Shown one piece after another: positions 8,701 through 16,161 of a stretch of DNA of 32,768 nucleotides. Under the pieces are notes generated by a model. That model was not told the origin of the DNA. It saw nothing but the letters and a program-made list of their open reading frames with translations, and did no database searches. How positions within the stretch are numbered: the first letter of the stretch is position 1; each line of letters begins with the position of its first letter. Position numbers and translations under genes: made by a program. The stretch is from CAVUAF01 sp963739375 (lineage in GTDB: Bacteria; Acidobacteriota; Terriglobia; Terriglobales; Acidobacteriaceae). The stretch is taken from assembly GCA_963739375.1 (NCBI GenBank), contig CAVUAF010000011.1:1-32768 (forward strand), written 5' to 3'.

Positions 8701-11700
8701 GTCAGCCAGGCCGTCGCGATCACCACGAGTACGCTGGCCAATGCGCGCATCGGCACGAGCTACTCGGCGGCGCTGACGGCCGCCGGCGGAACTGCCCCGT
8801 ACACCTGGAGCCTGCTCTCCGGGACGCTGCCGGCGGGCCTGTCGCTGGCCGCTGCCACCGGCGCGATTTCCGGCACGCCTACCCAGGTCGGCCAGTTCAG
8901 CTTTACCGTGGAAGCCGACGATGCGGGGGCCTCGCGCCAGAGCGCCACCCAGACGTTGACCATTACCGTGCTGCCGGCCCCGCTGTCGATCACGACGGCC
9001 TCCTTGCCCAGCACCATCTCCGGCACGGCGTTTCAGAGTTCGCTCAACGCCGCGGGCGGTACGCCGCCGTTCACCTGGACGATCACGGGCGGGTCGCTGC
9101 CGCCCGGCCTGACCCTGGCCAGTTCCGGAGCCCTAACGGGAACCGCGACCACGGCAGGAACCAGTAACTTCACGGCCCGGGTGGTTGATTCATCGCCGGG
9201 CACCACGCAATCGGCCACCGTCGCCCTCTCGATCACCGTGATCGCGCCGTTGACGGTGACTACGAATTCGCTCAGCAACGCCACCTCGGGGATCGCCTAT
9301 TCCGCGACGCTGGCCGCGAGCGGCGGAACTGCCCCTTACACCTGGAGCCTGCTCTCCGGGACGCTGCCGGCGGGCCTGTCGCTGGCCGCTGCCACCGGCG
9401 CGATTTCCGGCACGCCTACCCAGGTCGGCCAGTTCAGCTTTACCGTGGAAGCCGACGATGCGGGGGCCTCGCGCCAGAGCGCCACCCAGACGTTGACCAT
9501 TACCGTGCTGCCGGCCCCGCTGTCGATCACGACGGCCTCCTTGCCCAGCACCATCTCCGGCACGGCGTTTCAGAGTTCGCTCAACGCCGCGGGCGGTACG
9601 CCGCCGTTCACCTGGACGATCACGGGCGGGTCGCTGCCGCCCGGCCTGACCCTGGCCAGTTCCGGAGCCCTAACCGGAACCGCGACCACGGCAGGAACCA
9701 GTAACTTCACGGCCCGGGTGGTTGATTCATCGCCGGGCACCACGCAATCGGCCACCGTCGCCCTCTCGATCACCGTGATCGCGCCGTTGGCGGTGACTAC
9801 GAATTCGCTCAGCAACGCCACCTCGGGGATCGCCTATTCCGCGACGCTGGCCGCGAGCGGCGGAACTGCCCCGTACACCTGGTCGGTGATCGCCGGCGCA
9901 TTGCCGGCCGGCCTTACGCTGAGCTCGACGGGCGCCTTGAGCGGCACCCCCAGCACCAGCGGCCAGTTCAGTATCACGGTGCGGGTGACCGATGCGGGGA
10001 CGGCGATTGCGCAGTCGGCGTCGGCGTTGCTGGTGCTGACCGTCAATCCGGGCGCAGCGCCGCCGACGCCGCTGGCGATTGGTACCACGTCTCTGCCCAG
10101 CGTCGTGGCCGGTAGTGCGTATGCGGCAGCCCTGGCCGCCAGCGGGGGCACCACTCCCTACACGTGGACCATCACTGCCGGGGCGCTGCCGGCCGGCATC
10201 ACGCTCTCGACCGCCGGCAACTTGAGTGGAACGCCGACCACGGCGGGGACGTTCAGCTTCACCGCGCGCCTCGCGGATTCGACTACGCCCACTGCGCAAG
10301 TGGCGACGGCGGCGCTCTCGATCACGGTCATCGCACCGCTCGCGGTGGTGACGACCACGCTGACGGGCGCGGTCACGCAGACGCCCTACTCGCTTGCGTT
10401 GAGCGCGACCGGGGGGACGCCGCCCTACACGTGGGCGGTCGCCTCGGGCTCGTTGCCGCCCGGCATCACGCTGAGTGCGGGTGGTGCTCTCTCCGGGACG
10501 CCGACTACTCCCGGCCCGTTTAACTTCACGGTCAGAGTGACCGACGCCGGCTCGCCGGTGGCGCAGGTCGCCAGCCAGGCGCTGACGCTGACGGTGGTCG
10601 CCCCGGTGCAGATCAACACCCCGTCGCCTCTGCCGAACGGGATCTCCGGCGCCAGCTACTCGTTCACGATGTCGGCGAGTGGCGGCACCGGGTCCTATAC
10701 CTGGAGTCTGGTCTCCGGCGCGCTACCGCCGGGCCTGACGCTAGCCGCGAATGGGGCGCTGAGCGGCACTCCGACCGTCAGCGGTGCCAACTCGTTCACC
10801 ATCCGGGCCGTGGATTCCGCGGGCTCCAACAGTCCGAGCAAGGGCTTTACCCTATCGGTAACGCCGCCCCTGGCGATCACGACCGCGTCGGTCCCTTCCG
10901 CCGTGACCGGCGCGGCGTATGCCGCGACGCTCACGGCGAGCGGTGGGGTGACGCCGATCAGTTGGGCGGTAACCGCCGGGGCGTTGCCGCCCGGCATCAC
11001 GTTGAGTGCGGGTGGTGTTCTCTCCGGGACGCCGACTACTCCTGGCCCGTTTAGCTTCACGGTCAGAGCGACCGACGCCGGCTCACCGGTGGCGCAAGTC
11101 GCCAGCCAAGCGCTGACACTGACGGTGGTCGCCCCGGTGCAGATCAACACCCCGTCGCCTCTACCGAGCGGGATTTCCGGCGCCAGCTACTCGTTCACGA
11201 TGTCGGCGAGTGGCGGCACCGGGTCCTATACCTGGAGTCTGGTCTCCGGCGCGCTACCGCCGGGCCTGACGCTGGCCGCGAATGGGGCGCTGAGCGGCAC
11301 TCCGACCGCCAGCGGCGCCAACTCGTTCACCATCCGGGCCGTGGATTCCGCGGGCTCCAACAGTCCGAGCACGGCCTTTAGCCTATCGGTAACGCCGCCC
11401 CTGGCGATCACAACCGCAACGGTCCCTGCCGGCCTGACCACCGCGGCGTATGCCGCGACGCTCACGGCGAGCGGCGGGGTGACGCCGATTACCTGGGCGG
11501 TGACCGCCGGGGCGTTGCCCGCCGGCTTGTCGCTCAACAGCGCTACGGGCGCCATCTCCGGCACCCCGACCACCGCGGGCACGTCCTCGTTCACGGTGAC
11601 GGCGACCGACAACACCAGTCCGCGGGCACAGACGGCGACGCAAACCTACTCCCTGCAGATCAGCACGCGCCTGACCATCCCGGCGACGACGCTGCCGCAG

Positions 11701-14700
11701 GCCGTAGCCAGCCGGACCTACACCGCCACCCTGAACGCTACCGGCGGAAATGCGCCTTATACCTGGTCGGTCGCCAGCGGCGCATTGCCCGCGGGCATTA
11801 CGCTCAGCGCCTCCGGGGCGCTATCGGGCGCCCCTACCACCGCCGGGACCTTCAACTTCACGGCGCAGGTGATGGACACGTCGCCGACGCCCCAGACCGC
11901 CACCGCTGCCTTGGCCATCACCGTGACGCCCCTGTTGTCGGTTACGACGACCAGCCTCACCGGCGGCCGAGTGCTGACGGCGTACGCGGCAACGCTGGCC
12001 GCGGCGGGCGGGATCACTCCATACTCTTGGAGCATCACGGCGGGCTCGCTGCCGCCGGGACTCACGCTGGCGGCAGCTACGGGAGCGATTTCCGGAACGC
12101 CGAGCGCTTCCGGCGTCTTCTCTCTCACCGCGCAGGTGACGGATCACACCTCGCCCGCGCAGACGGCGGCGCAGGCGCTGAGCATCACCATCCTGCCCAC
12201 GCCGTTGACGATTACCACCAGTTCGCTGGCGCAAGGCGTGGCGGGCAGCGCCTACGCGGCGGCGCTGAGCGCCAGCGGCGGAGCTACGCCGTACACCTGG
12301 TCGCTGAGCGGCGGCGCGCTGCCGGCGGGTCTCACGCTCAGCGCGAGCGGTACGATTTCCGGCACGCCGACGGCGGCCGGAACGTTCACTTTCTCGGTCA
12401 CGGCCAGCGACTCGTTCAGCACGCCGCAGACCGCCACCAAGAGCCTCAGCATCAGCGTGGTGACCCCGGTCAGCATCGCTACCGCGTCGCTGTCGAATGG
12501 CCAGGTGAATACGGCCTATTCCGCCACCTTGGCCGCCAGTGGTGGTACCGCTCCGTACGCGTGGAGCCTCGCTGCCGGCACGCTGCCGGTAGGTATCACG
12601 CTCAGCTCCGCGGGCGCGCTGTCGGGCACGCCCACGGGGGTGGGGCAAAGCAGCTTCACCGTCCAACTGACCGATTCCTCGCCCACGCCGCAGGTGGCGA
12701 CGCGGGCCTTGTCGCTCAACATCGCGGCCCCGCCGCTGGTCATCAACACGGCTTCCCTGCCTGACGGTACGACGTCTGCGGCGTACAGTGTGTCGCTCTC
12801 AACTTCCGGCGGCCTGCTGCCGTTCTCGTGGTCGATCAGCGCCGGCGCGCTGCCGCCTGGTCTCGCCCTGGGCACGACCACGGGACAGATTACCGGCACT
12901 CCGACCCAGACCGGCACCTTCAGTGTCACCGTGAGAGTGAGCGACAGTTCCGTCCCGGCTCAGAACACGACCAAGGCGCTGTCGATCGCGATTGCTGCTC
13001 CGCTGAACATCGCCACGTCCAGCCTCACGGCCGCGAACCTCAGTACCGCGTACAGCGCGACGCTGGCAGCTTCCGGCGGATTAGCGCCTTACACCTGGAG
13101 CCTCGTGTCGGGTGCGCTTCCCACCGGGCTCTCCCTCTCCAGCGGCGGCGTGCTCTCGGGAACCCCAACCCAGTCGGGCCAGTTTAGCTTCACGATCCGG
13201 GTTACGGATGCTTTGGCCCCCACGCCGCGCACGGCGAACGCCACGTTGTCGCTGACCGTGGTCGCGCCGCTGAGCGTGACCACGAACGCGCTGCCCGATG
13301 CGCTGAACGGTTCTGCGTACAGCGCCGGCCTGTCGGCCGTGGGCGGCACCTCACCGTACAGCTGGTCCATTTCGTTCAACACGCTGCCGCCTGGGCTGAC
13401 GCTCAACGCCTCGACGGGTGGAATTTCCGGCACTCCCACGAGCACGGGTTCGTTCAGCTTCACCATGAGGGTGACCGACAGCGGCGCGCGCACCGCGACG
13501 CAAACGCTCTCGATCATTGTTGCGTCGCGCTTGGCGATTACCACCACGACTTTGGCCGACGCCACCACGGGCACTGCCTACAACGCCTCGGTGACCGTCA
13601 GCGGCGGGGCGACGCCGCTGACCTGGGCCGTTACCGCCGGCTCTTTGCCAGCTGGCTTGACGCTGAACTCCGTCACCGGGGCAATCGGCGGCACGCCGAC
13701 GACGGCGGCGACCTCTACCTTCTCCGTCACGGTGACGGATGGGCTCAGACCCACGCCGCAAACGGTCAGCCAGACGTTGAGCCTCAACGTCGTCGCGCCG
13801 CCGCCACACCAGACGGCGCCGCCCTTGGTCATTACCACCACCACCCTGGCGCAGGGGACCTCGAATACGTCCTATTCGGCGACGCTGGTGGCCACCGGCG
13901 GCACGCCGCCCTACACGTGGGCCTTGACATCCGGCGCGCTGCCTGCCGGTATCACCTTGAGTACTGCGGGCGTAATCTCCGGCACGACGGCCACGAGTGG
14001 CACGTTCAACATCACGGTCCAGGTGACGGACGCGGCCCTGCAAACCACCTCACAACCGCTGGTGCTGACCATCGCTTCGCCCGCCTCGCTGGTCACGATT
14101 ACCACCACCTCGCTGCCTGCGGGGACGGTGGGGACCGCCTACGCTGCCGGTCTGTCGGCCTCGGGCGGCGTGTCGCCGTATACGTGGAGCATTACCGGTA
14201 CGCTGCCGACCGGGCTTTCGCTGGTACCCTCCACGGGCGCCATCACCGGTACGCCCAGCGCAGCAGGGACCTTCTCCTTTACCCCCCGGGTGACGGATAG
14301 CTCGAGTCCGGTGCAAAACAACTCCGCGACCCTGAGCATTACCGTCAACACCTCAACCGGACCGCCCCCGGGGCCGTTGACGATCACCACCACCGGGTTG
14401 CCGATTGCGATGCTGGGTGCGTCGTATGCGGCGCAACTGAGCGCCTCGGGAGGCACGGCGCCCTATCGCTGGGCCCTGGTGACCGGCAGCAACCTGCCCA
14501 GCGGCATGGCGCTGGCGTCGTCGACTGGCCTGATCTCCGGCGCGGCTTCCGTGGCGGGGCAGACCGACTTCACGGTCCAAGTGTCGGATTCGTCCAGCCC
14601 GGTAAAGACGGCGTCCTCGACGATGACCATCGCGGTGCGGACGCAGAGTGCCCAGGATCCACAGCTGCCGGCTGTGTTTATCGACACCAGCCTGCCGACG

Positions 14701-16161
14701 CAAACCGGCGTCACCACCACGTTGACGGCGAGCAGCAACCTGCAGACGGCGCTGAATGCCGCCAACTGCGGGGACACCATCGTGCTGCCGGCGGGCGCCA
14801 CTTACACCGGCAACTTCGTGCTGCCGGTCAAGGCGTGCACCGGGTGGATCGTGGTGCGGACCTCCACCAGCGACACCAGCCTGCGCCCCGGAGTGCGCGT
14901 CAATCCGTCGCAGGCGGGGCTGATGCCCAAGATTGTGACGGCCACCAGCGATCCCGCCATCCAGGCGGCTAACACCGCTTCCAATTACCGCCTTATCGGC
15001 ATCGAAATGACGTCGACGGCCACCTTTACCTACTCGATCGTGGACCTCGGCACCAACGCCACCGCCTTGACGCTACTGCCGCACCACATCTTCATCGACC
15101 GCTGCTACATCCATGGCCAGCCGACCGGGACCTACAAGCGCGGGATTGTGATGAACGCGGCCTATCTCGCGGCCGTCGACTCCTGGCTCAGCGACTTCCA
15201 CGATGTCGGAACTGACACGCAAGCGATACTCCTCTACGGCGGACCGGGTCCCTTCAAGATCGTCAACAATGAGCTGGAGGCGTCGGGCGAGAATGTCCTG
15301 TTCGGTGGCGCCCTGCCGAACATTGCGAATGTCGTCCCGTCCGACGCCGAGGTCCAGAGGAACCACTTCTTCAAGCCCCTGACGTGGTTCGAGAGTGATC
15401 CGAGCTTTGCCGGTACGGTATGGTCGGTGAAGAACCTGCTCGAGGTGAAGAGCGCGCAGCGGGTACTGGTGGCCAGCAATGTCTTTGAGAACAACTGGAA
15501 CCAGTCACAGACTGGAATAGCGGTTTTGTTCACGCCACGACAGCAGAGTGGTCCGCAGGCGGTCGTTCAGGACATCACCTTTACCAACAATCTGATCCAG
15601 CACGCGGCGGGAGGGATCAACATTTCTGGCCGCGATTCGGACACGGATATGGTCACGCTGCGGGCTCAGCGACTGAAGTTCTACAACAATCTGCTGAATG
15701 ACATCGACGGCACCAAGTGGGGCGGAGGGCCGGGCTTCTTCTTTGGCTTGTTCAATGGTGCGGCCAATATCACTATCGACCACAACACCTCGATTCAGAT
15801 GAACACTATCGTGGTTGAGGACGGCAACCTCAGCGCGGTGAATCTTACTTACACCAGCAATATCCAGCCCCACAATGCCTACGGCGTGTTCTGCTCTGGC
15901 GTCGCCTTCGACCTAGGGTGTCTGAACGCCCTGTTCCCCGGCTATATCTTCGCCCGCAATATCGTCGTGGCAGCTGACGGTGCTGTCTATCCGCCGAATA
16001 ACTTCTTGCCCCCGGACTACGCCTCGGTGGGCTTCGTGAACATGGCAGGAGGCGATTTCCACCTGGCCGCCAACAGCCCATTCAAGGGCATGGGGCTCGA
16101 CGGCGCGGATCCGGGCGTGAATGTGGATGTGCTCAACGCCGCGGTCGCAGGCGTCAAGTGA
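5776..16161 (+). CDS. Giant Ig-repeat (He_PIG) lipoprotein with C-terminal beta-helix domain
   Basis: The 3461-residue protein is intact. Residues 1-35 are a lipoprotein signal (VVVVVALLAGC, lipobox Cys35) followed by a Gly/Ser linker. From about 50 to 2952 I count 32 tandem Ig-like modules of roughly 88-100 residues. Each runs ITT..LP..G..Y...L.ASGGT.PYTW, then SGALP.GL.L, then G.ISGTPT..G.F.FTV.V.D, and ends with a strand such as LSLTV. This is the pattern of the He_PIG putative Ig family. I see no cysteine in this stretch. From about 2955 to the end is a right-handed beta-helix with GPGPF at about 3155 and GENVLFGG shortly after, homologous to the neighbouring free-standing proteins. The layout implies a lipid-anchored stalk that holds a carbohydrate-active or carbohydrate-binding tip away from the cell. 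Function and export route are inferred. Further ATG starts at 5782 and 5788 are possible; the SD is weak. Confidence 0.93.
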   Translation: MPMSMTAGLGAPSGALLRRLQVGAVVVVVALLAGCGGGGAGGSKSLSLSVGTSGSNLLITTNTLPNGTQSTQYSAALAASGGTAPLRWSVVSGALPAGLTLNTSTGAIAGTPTTPGQSTFTIGVADSTAGTAQSATVTLSLTILTSGGSTGNTNPLSIATGSLAEAVVNTPYSVLLVANGGTQPYHWTITSGALAPGLSFSATTGTISGTPTAVGQFTFTAQVADADGKTASVALGLTVTSPPTLNTSSLNGNVGVPFSATLNVSGGTAPYSFRVTSVGSVISSNGTFDPLPPGVTLNTNTGVVSGTPTQAGVFGVELAVSDSSTPVQITSQAITINISAAPLQMVTTSLPGALNGVVYSTTLNATGGVGPYSWSIAAGALPTGFAFNSSTGAITGTPNTTGTFTFTAQVSDSSAPTRLTARQSLTLTVGQPLAITTTSVSPGAVGQPYAATLAASGGTAPYRFAVTSGALPTGITLDPATGSFSGTPSLAGQFTVLVQATDASTPSQSASSSFTFDIQTPTLQITTPPTLPGAVSGGSYNFTFSVQGGSSSYIWTLVSGVLPPGLTLSPAGLLSGVPTVSGTYTFTLQVADQSSTAAANRETNPRSTAAVRQTFTIVVAASLTITTSSVPGALLGSAYAATLASNGGTAPITWSVSAGSLPPGLGLAPASGVLSGTPVGSGLFSFTVAASDASSPTQVARQGFSLNVASALTVTTTALPPATAGSSYTIGVSALGGVAPFTWSVTSGALPTGLALDSGTGVISGTPTVAGNSSFTLQVQDASPTPQTAAASLSLLVAAPLAVTTTTLPAGQVNSTYSVTLAASGGTAPLTWSLATGSLPNGLTLTQTTGVIAGTPTSAGAFNIIVQATDAASPSRVATRSLSLAINPASITITTSGLPGAVTGAGYSTSLNASGGVSPYTWSISAGSLPAGLALASSGALAGVPTATGSFTFTAQVTDAAAPTPQTATAVFTLAVSQAVAITTSTLANARIGTSYSAALTAAGGTAPYTWSLLSGTLPAGLSLAAATGAISGTPTQVGQFSFTVEADDAGASRQSATQTLTITVLPAPLSITTASLPSTISGTAFQSSLNAAGGTPPFTWTITGGSLPPGLTLASSGALTGTATTAGTSNFTARVVDSSPGTTQSATVALSITVIAPLTVTTNSLSNATSGIAYSATLAASGGTAPYTWSLLSGTLPAGLSLAAATGAISGTPTQVGQFSFTVEADDAGASRQSATQTLTITVLPAPLSITTASLPSTISGTAFQSSLNAAGGTPPFTWTITGGSLPPGLTLASSGALTGTATTAGTSNFTARVVDSSPGTTQSATVALSITVIAPLAVTTNSLSNATSGIAYSATLAASGGTAPYTWSVIAGALPAGLTLSSTGALSGTPSTSGQFSITVRVTDAGTAIAQSASALLVLTVNPGAAPPTPLAIGTTSLPSVVAGSAYAAALAASGGTTPYTWTITAGALPAGITLSTAGNLSGTPTTAGTFSFTARLADSTTPTAQVATAALSITVIAPLAVVTTTLTGAVTQTPYSLALSATGGTPPYTWAVASGSLPPGITLSAGGALSGTPTTPGPFNFTVRVTDAGSPVAQVASQALTLTVVAPVQINTPSPLPNGISGASYSFTMSASGGTGSYTWSLVSGALPPGLTLAANGALSGTPTVSGANSFTIRAVDSAGSNSPSKGFTLSVTPPLAITTASVPSAVTGAAYAATLTASGGVTPISWAVTAGALPPGITLSAGGVLSGTPTTPGPFSFTVRATDAGSPVAQVASQALTLTVVAPVQINTPSPLPSGISGASYSFTMSASGGTGSYTWSLVSGALPPGLTLAANGALSGTPTASGANSFTIRAVDSAGSNSPSTAFSLSVTPPLAITTATVPAGLTTAAYAATLTASGGVTPITWAVTAGALPAGLSLNSATGAISGTPTTAGTSSFTVTATDNTSPRAQTATQTYSLQISTRLTIPATTLPQAVASRTYTATLNATGGNAPYTWSVASGALPAGITLSASGALSGAPTTAGTFNFTAQVMDTSPTPQTATAALAITVTPLLSVTTTSLTGGRVLTAYAATLAAAGGITPYSWSITAGSLPPGLTLAAATGAISGTPSASGVFSLTAQVTDHTSPAQTAAQALSITILPTPLTITTSSLAQGVAGSAYAAALSASGGATPYTWSLSGGALPAGLTLSASGTISGTPTAAGTFTFSVTASDSFSTPQTATKSLSISVVTPVSIATASLSNGQVNTAYSATLAASGGTAPYAWSLAAGTLPVGITLSSAGALSGTPTGVGQSSFTVQLTDSSPTPQVATRALSLNIAAPPLVINTASLPDGTTSAAYSVSLSTSGGLLPFSWSISAGALPPGLALGTTTGQITGTPTQTGTFSVTVRVSDSSVPAQNTTKALSIAIAAPLNIATSSLTAANLSTAYSATLAASGGLAPYTWSLVSGALPTGLSLSSGGVLSGTPTQSGQFSFTIRVTDALAPTPRTANATLSLTVVAPLSVTTNALPDALNGSAYSAGLSAVGGTSPYSWSISFNTLPPGLTLNASTGGISGTPTSTGSFSFTMRVTDSGARTATQTLSIIVASRLAITTTTLADATTGTAYNASVTVSGGATPLTWAVTAGSLPAGLTLNSVTGAIGGTPTTAATSTFSVTVTDGLRPTPQTVSQTLSLNVVAPPPHQTAPPLVITTTTLAQGTSNTSYSATLVATGGTPPYTWALTSGALPAGITLSTAGVISGTTATSGTFNITVQVTDAALQTTSQPLVLTIASPASLVTITTTSLPAGTVGTAYAAGLSASGGVSPYTWSITGTLPTGLSLVPSTGAITGTPSAAGTFSFTPRVTDSSSPVQNNSATLSITVNTSTGPPPGPLTITTTGLPIAMLGASYAAQLSASGGTAPYRWALVTGSNLPSGMALASSTGLISGAASVAGQTDFTVQVSDSSSPVKTASSTMTIAVRTQSAQDPQLPAVFIDTSLPTQTGVTTTLTASSNLQTALNAANCGDTIVLPAGATYTGNFVLPVKACTGWIVVRTSTSDTSLRPGVRVNPSQAGLMPKIVTATSDPAIQAANTASNYRLIGIEMTSTATFTYSIVDLGTNATALTLLPHHIFIDRCYIHGQPTGTYKRGIVMNAAYLAAVDSWLSDFHDVGTDTQAILLYGGPGPFKIVNNELEASGENVLFGGALPNIANVVPSDAEVQRNHFFKPLTWFESDPSFAGTVWSVKNLLEVKSAQRVLVASNVFENNWNQSQTGIAVLFTPRQQSGPQAVVQDITFTNNLIQHAAGGINISGRDSDTDMVTLRAQRLKFYNNLLNDIDGTKWGGGPGFFFGLFNGAANITIDHNTSIQMNTIVVEDGNLSAVNLTYTSNIQPHNAYGVFCSGVAFDLGCLNALFPGYIFARNIVVAADGAVYPPNNFLPPDYASVGFVNMAGGDFHLAANSPFKGMGLDGADPGVNVDVLNAAVAGVK
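8785..9858 (+). repeat. Near-perfect 537-bp tandem duplication inside the giant gene
   Basis: Copy 1 (8785-9321) and copy 2 (9322-9858) differ by eye at only three places: G8799/T9336, G9138/C9675 and A9253/G9790. A further partial copy (GGCGGAACTGCCCCGTACAC and 4 more bases) begins at 9859. The unit is 179 codons, i.e. two Ig modules, and keeps the frame. It is a recent unequal crossing-over product. Confidence 0.95.
10451..11512 (+). repeat. Older 531-bp tandem duplication inside the giant gene
   Basis: Segment 10451-10981 recurs at 10982-11512 with a period of 531 bp (177 codons, two Ig modules). By eye about 18 substitutions fall in the first 410 aligned bases, roughly 95% identity, with no indels. 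This is an earlier round of the same expansion process. Confidence 0.9.

Noticed and set aside
5949..14640. Regular repetition suggesting a satellite or CRISPR-like array
   Set aside because: The period is about 260-290 bp, the frame is never broken and the units encode Ig-like modules; there are no short repeats separated by unique spacers.
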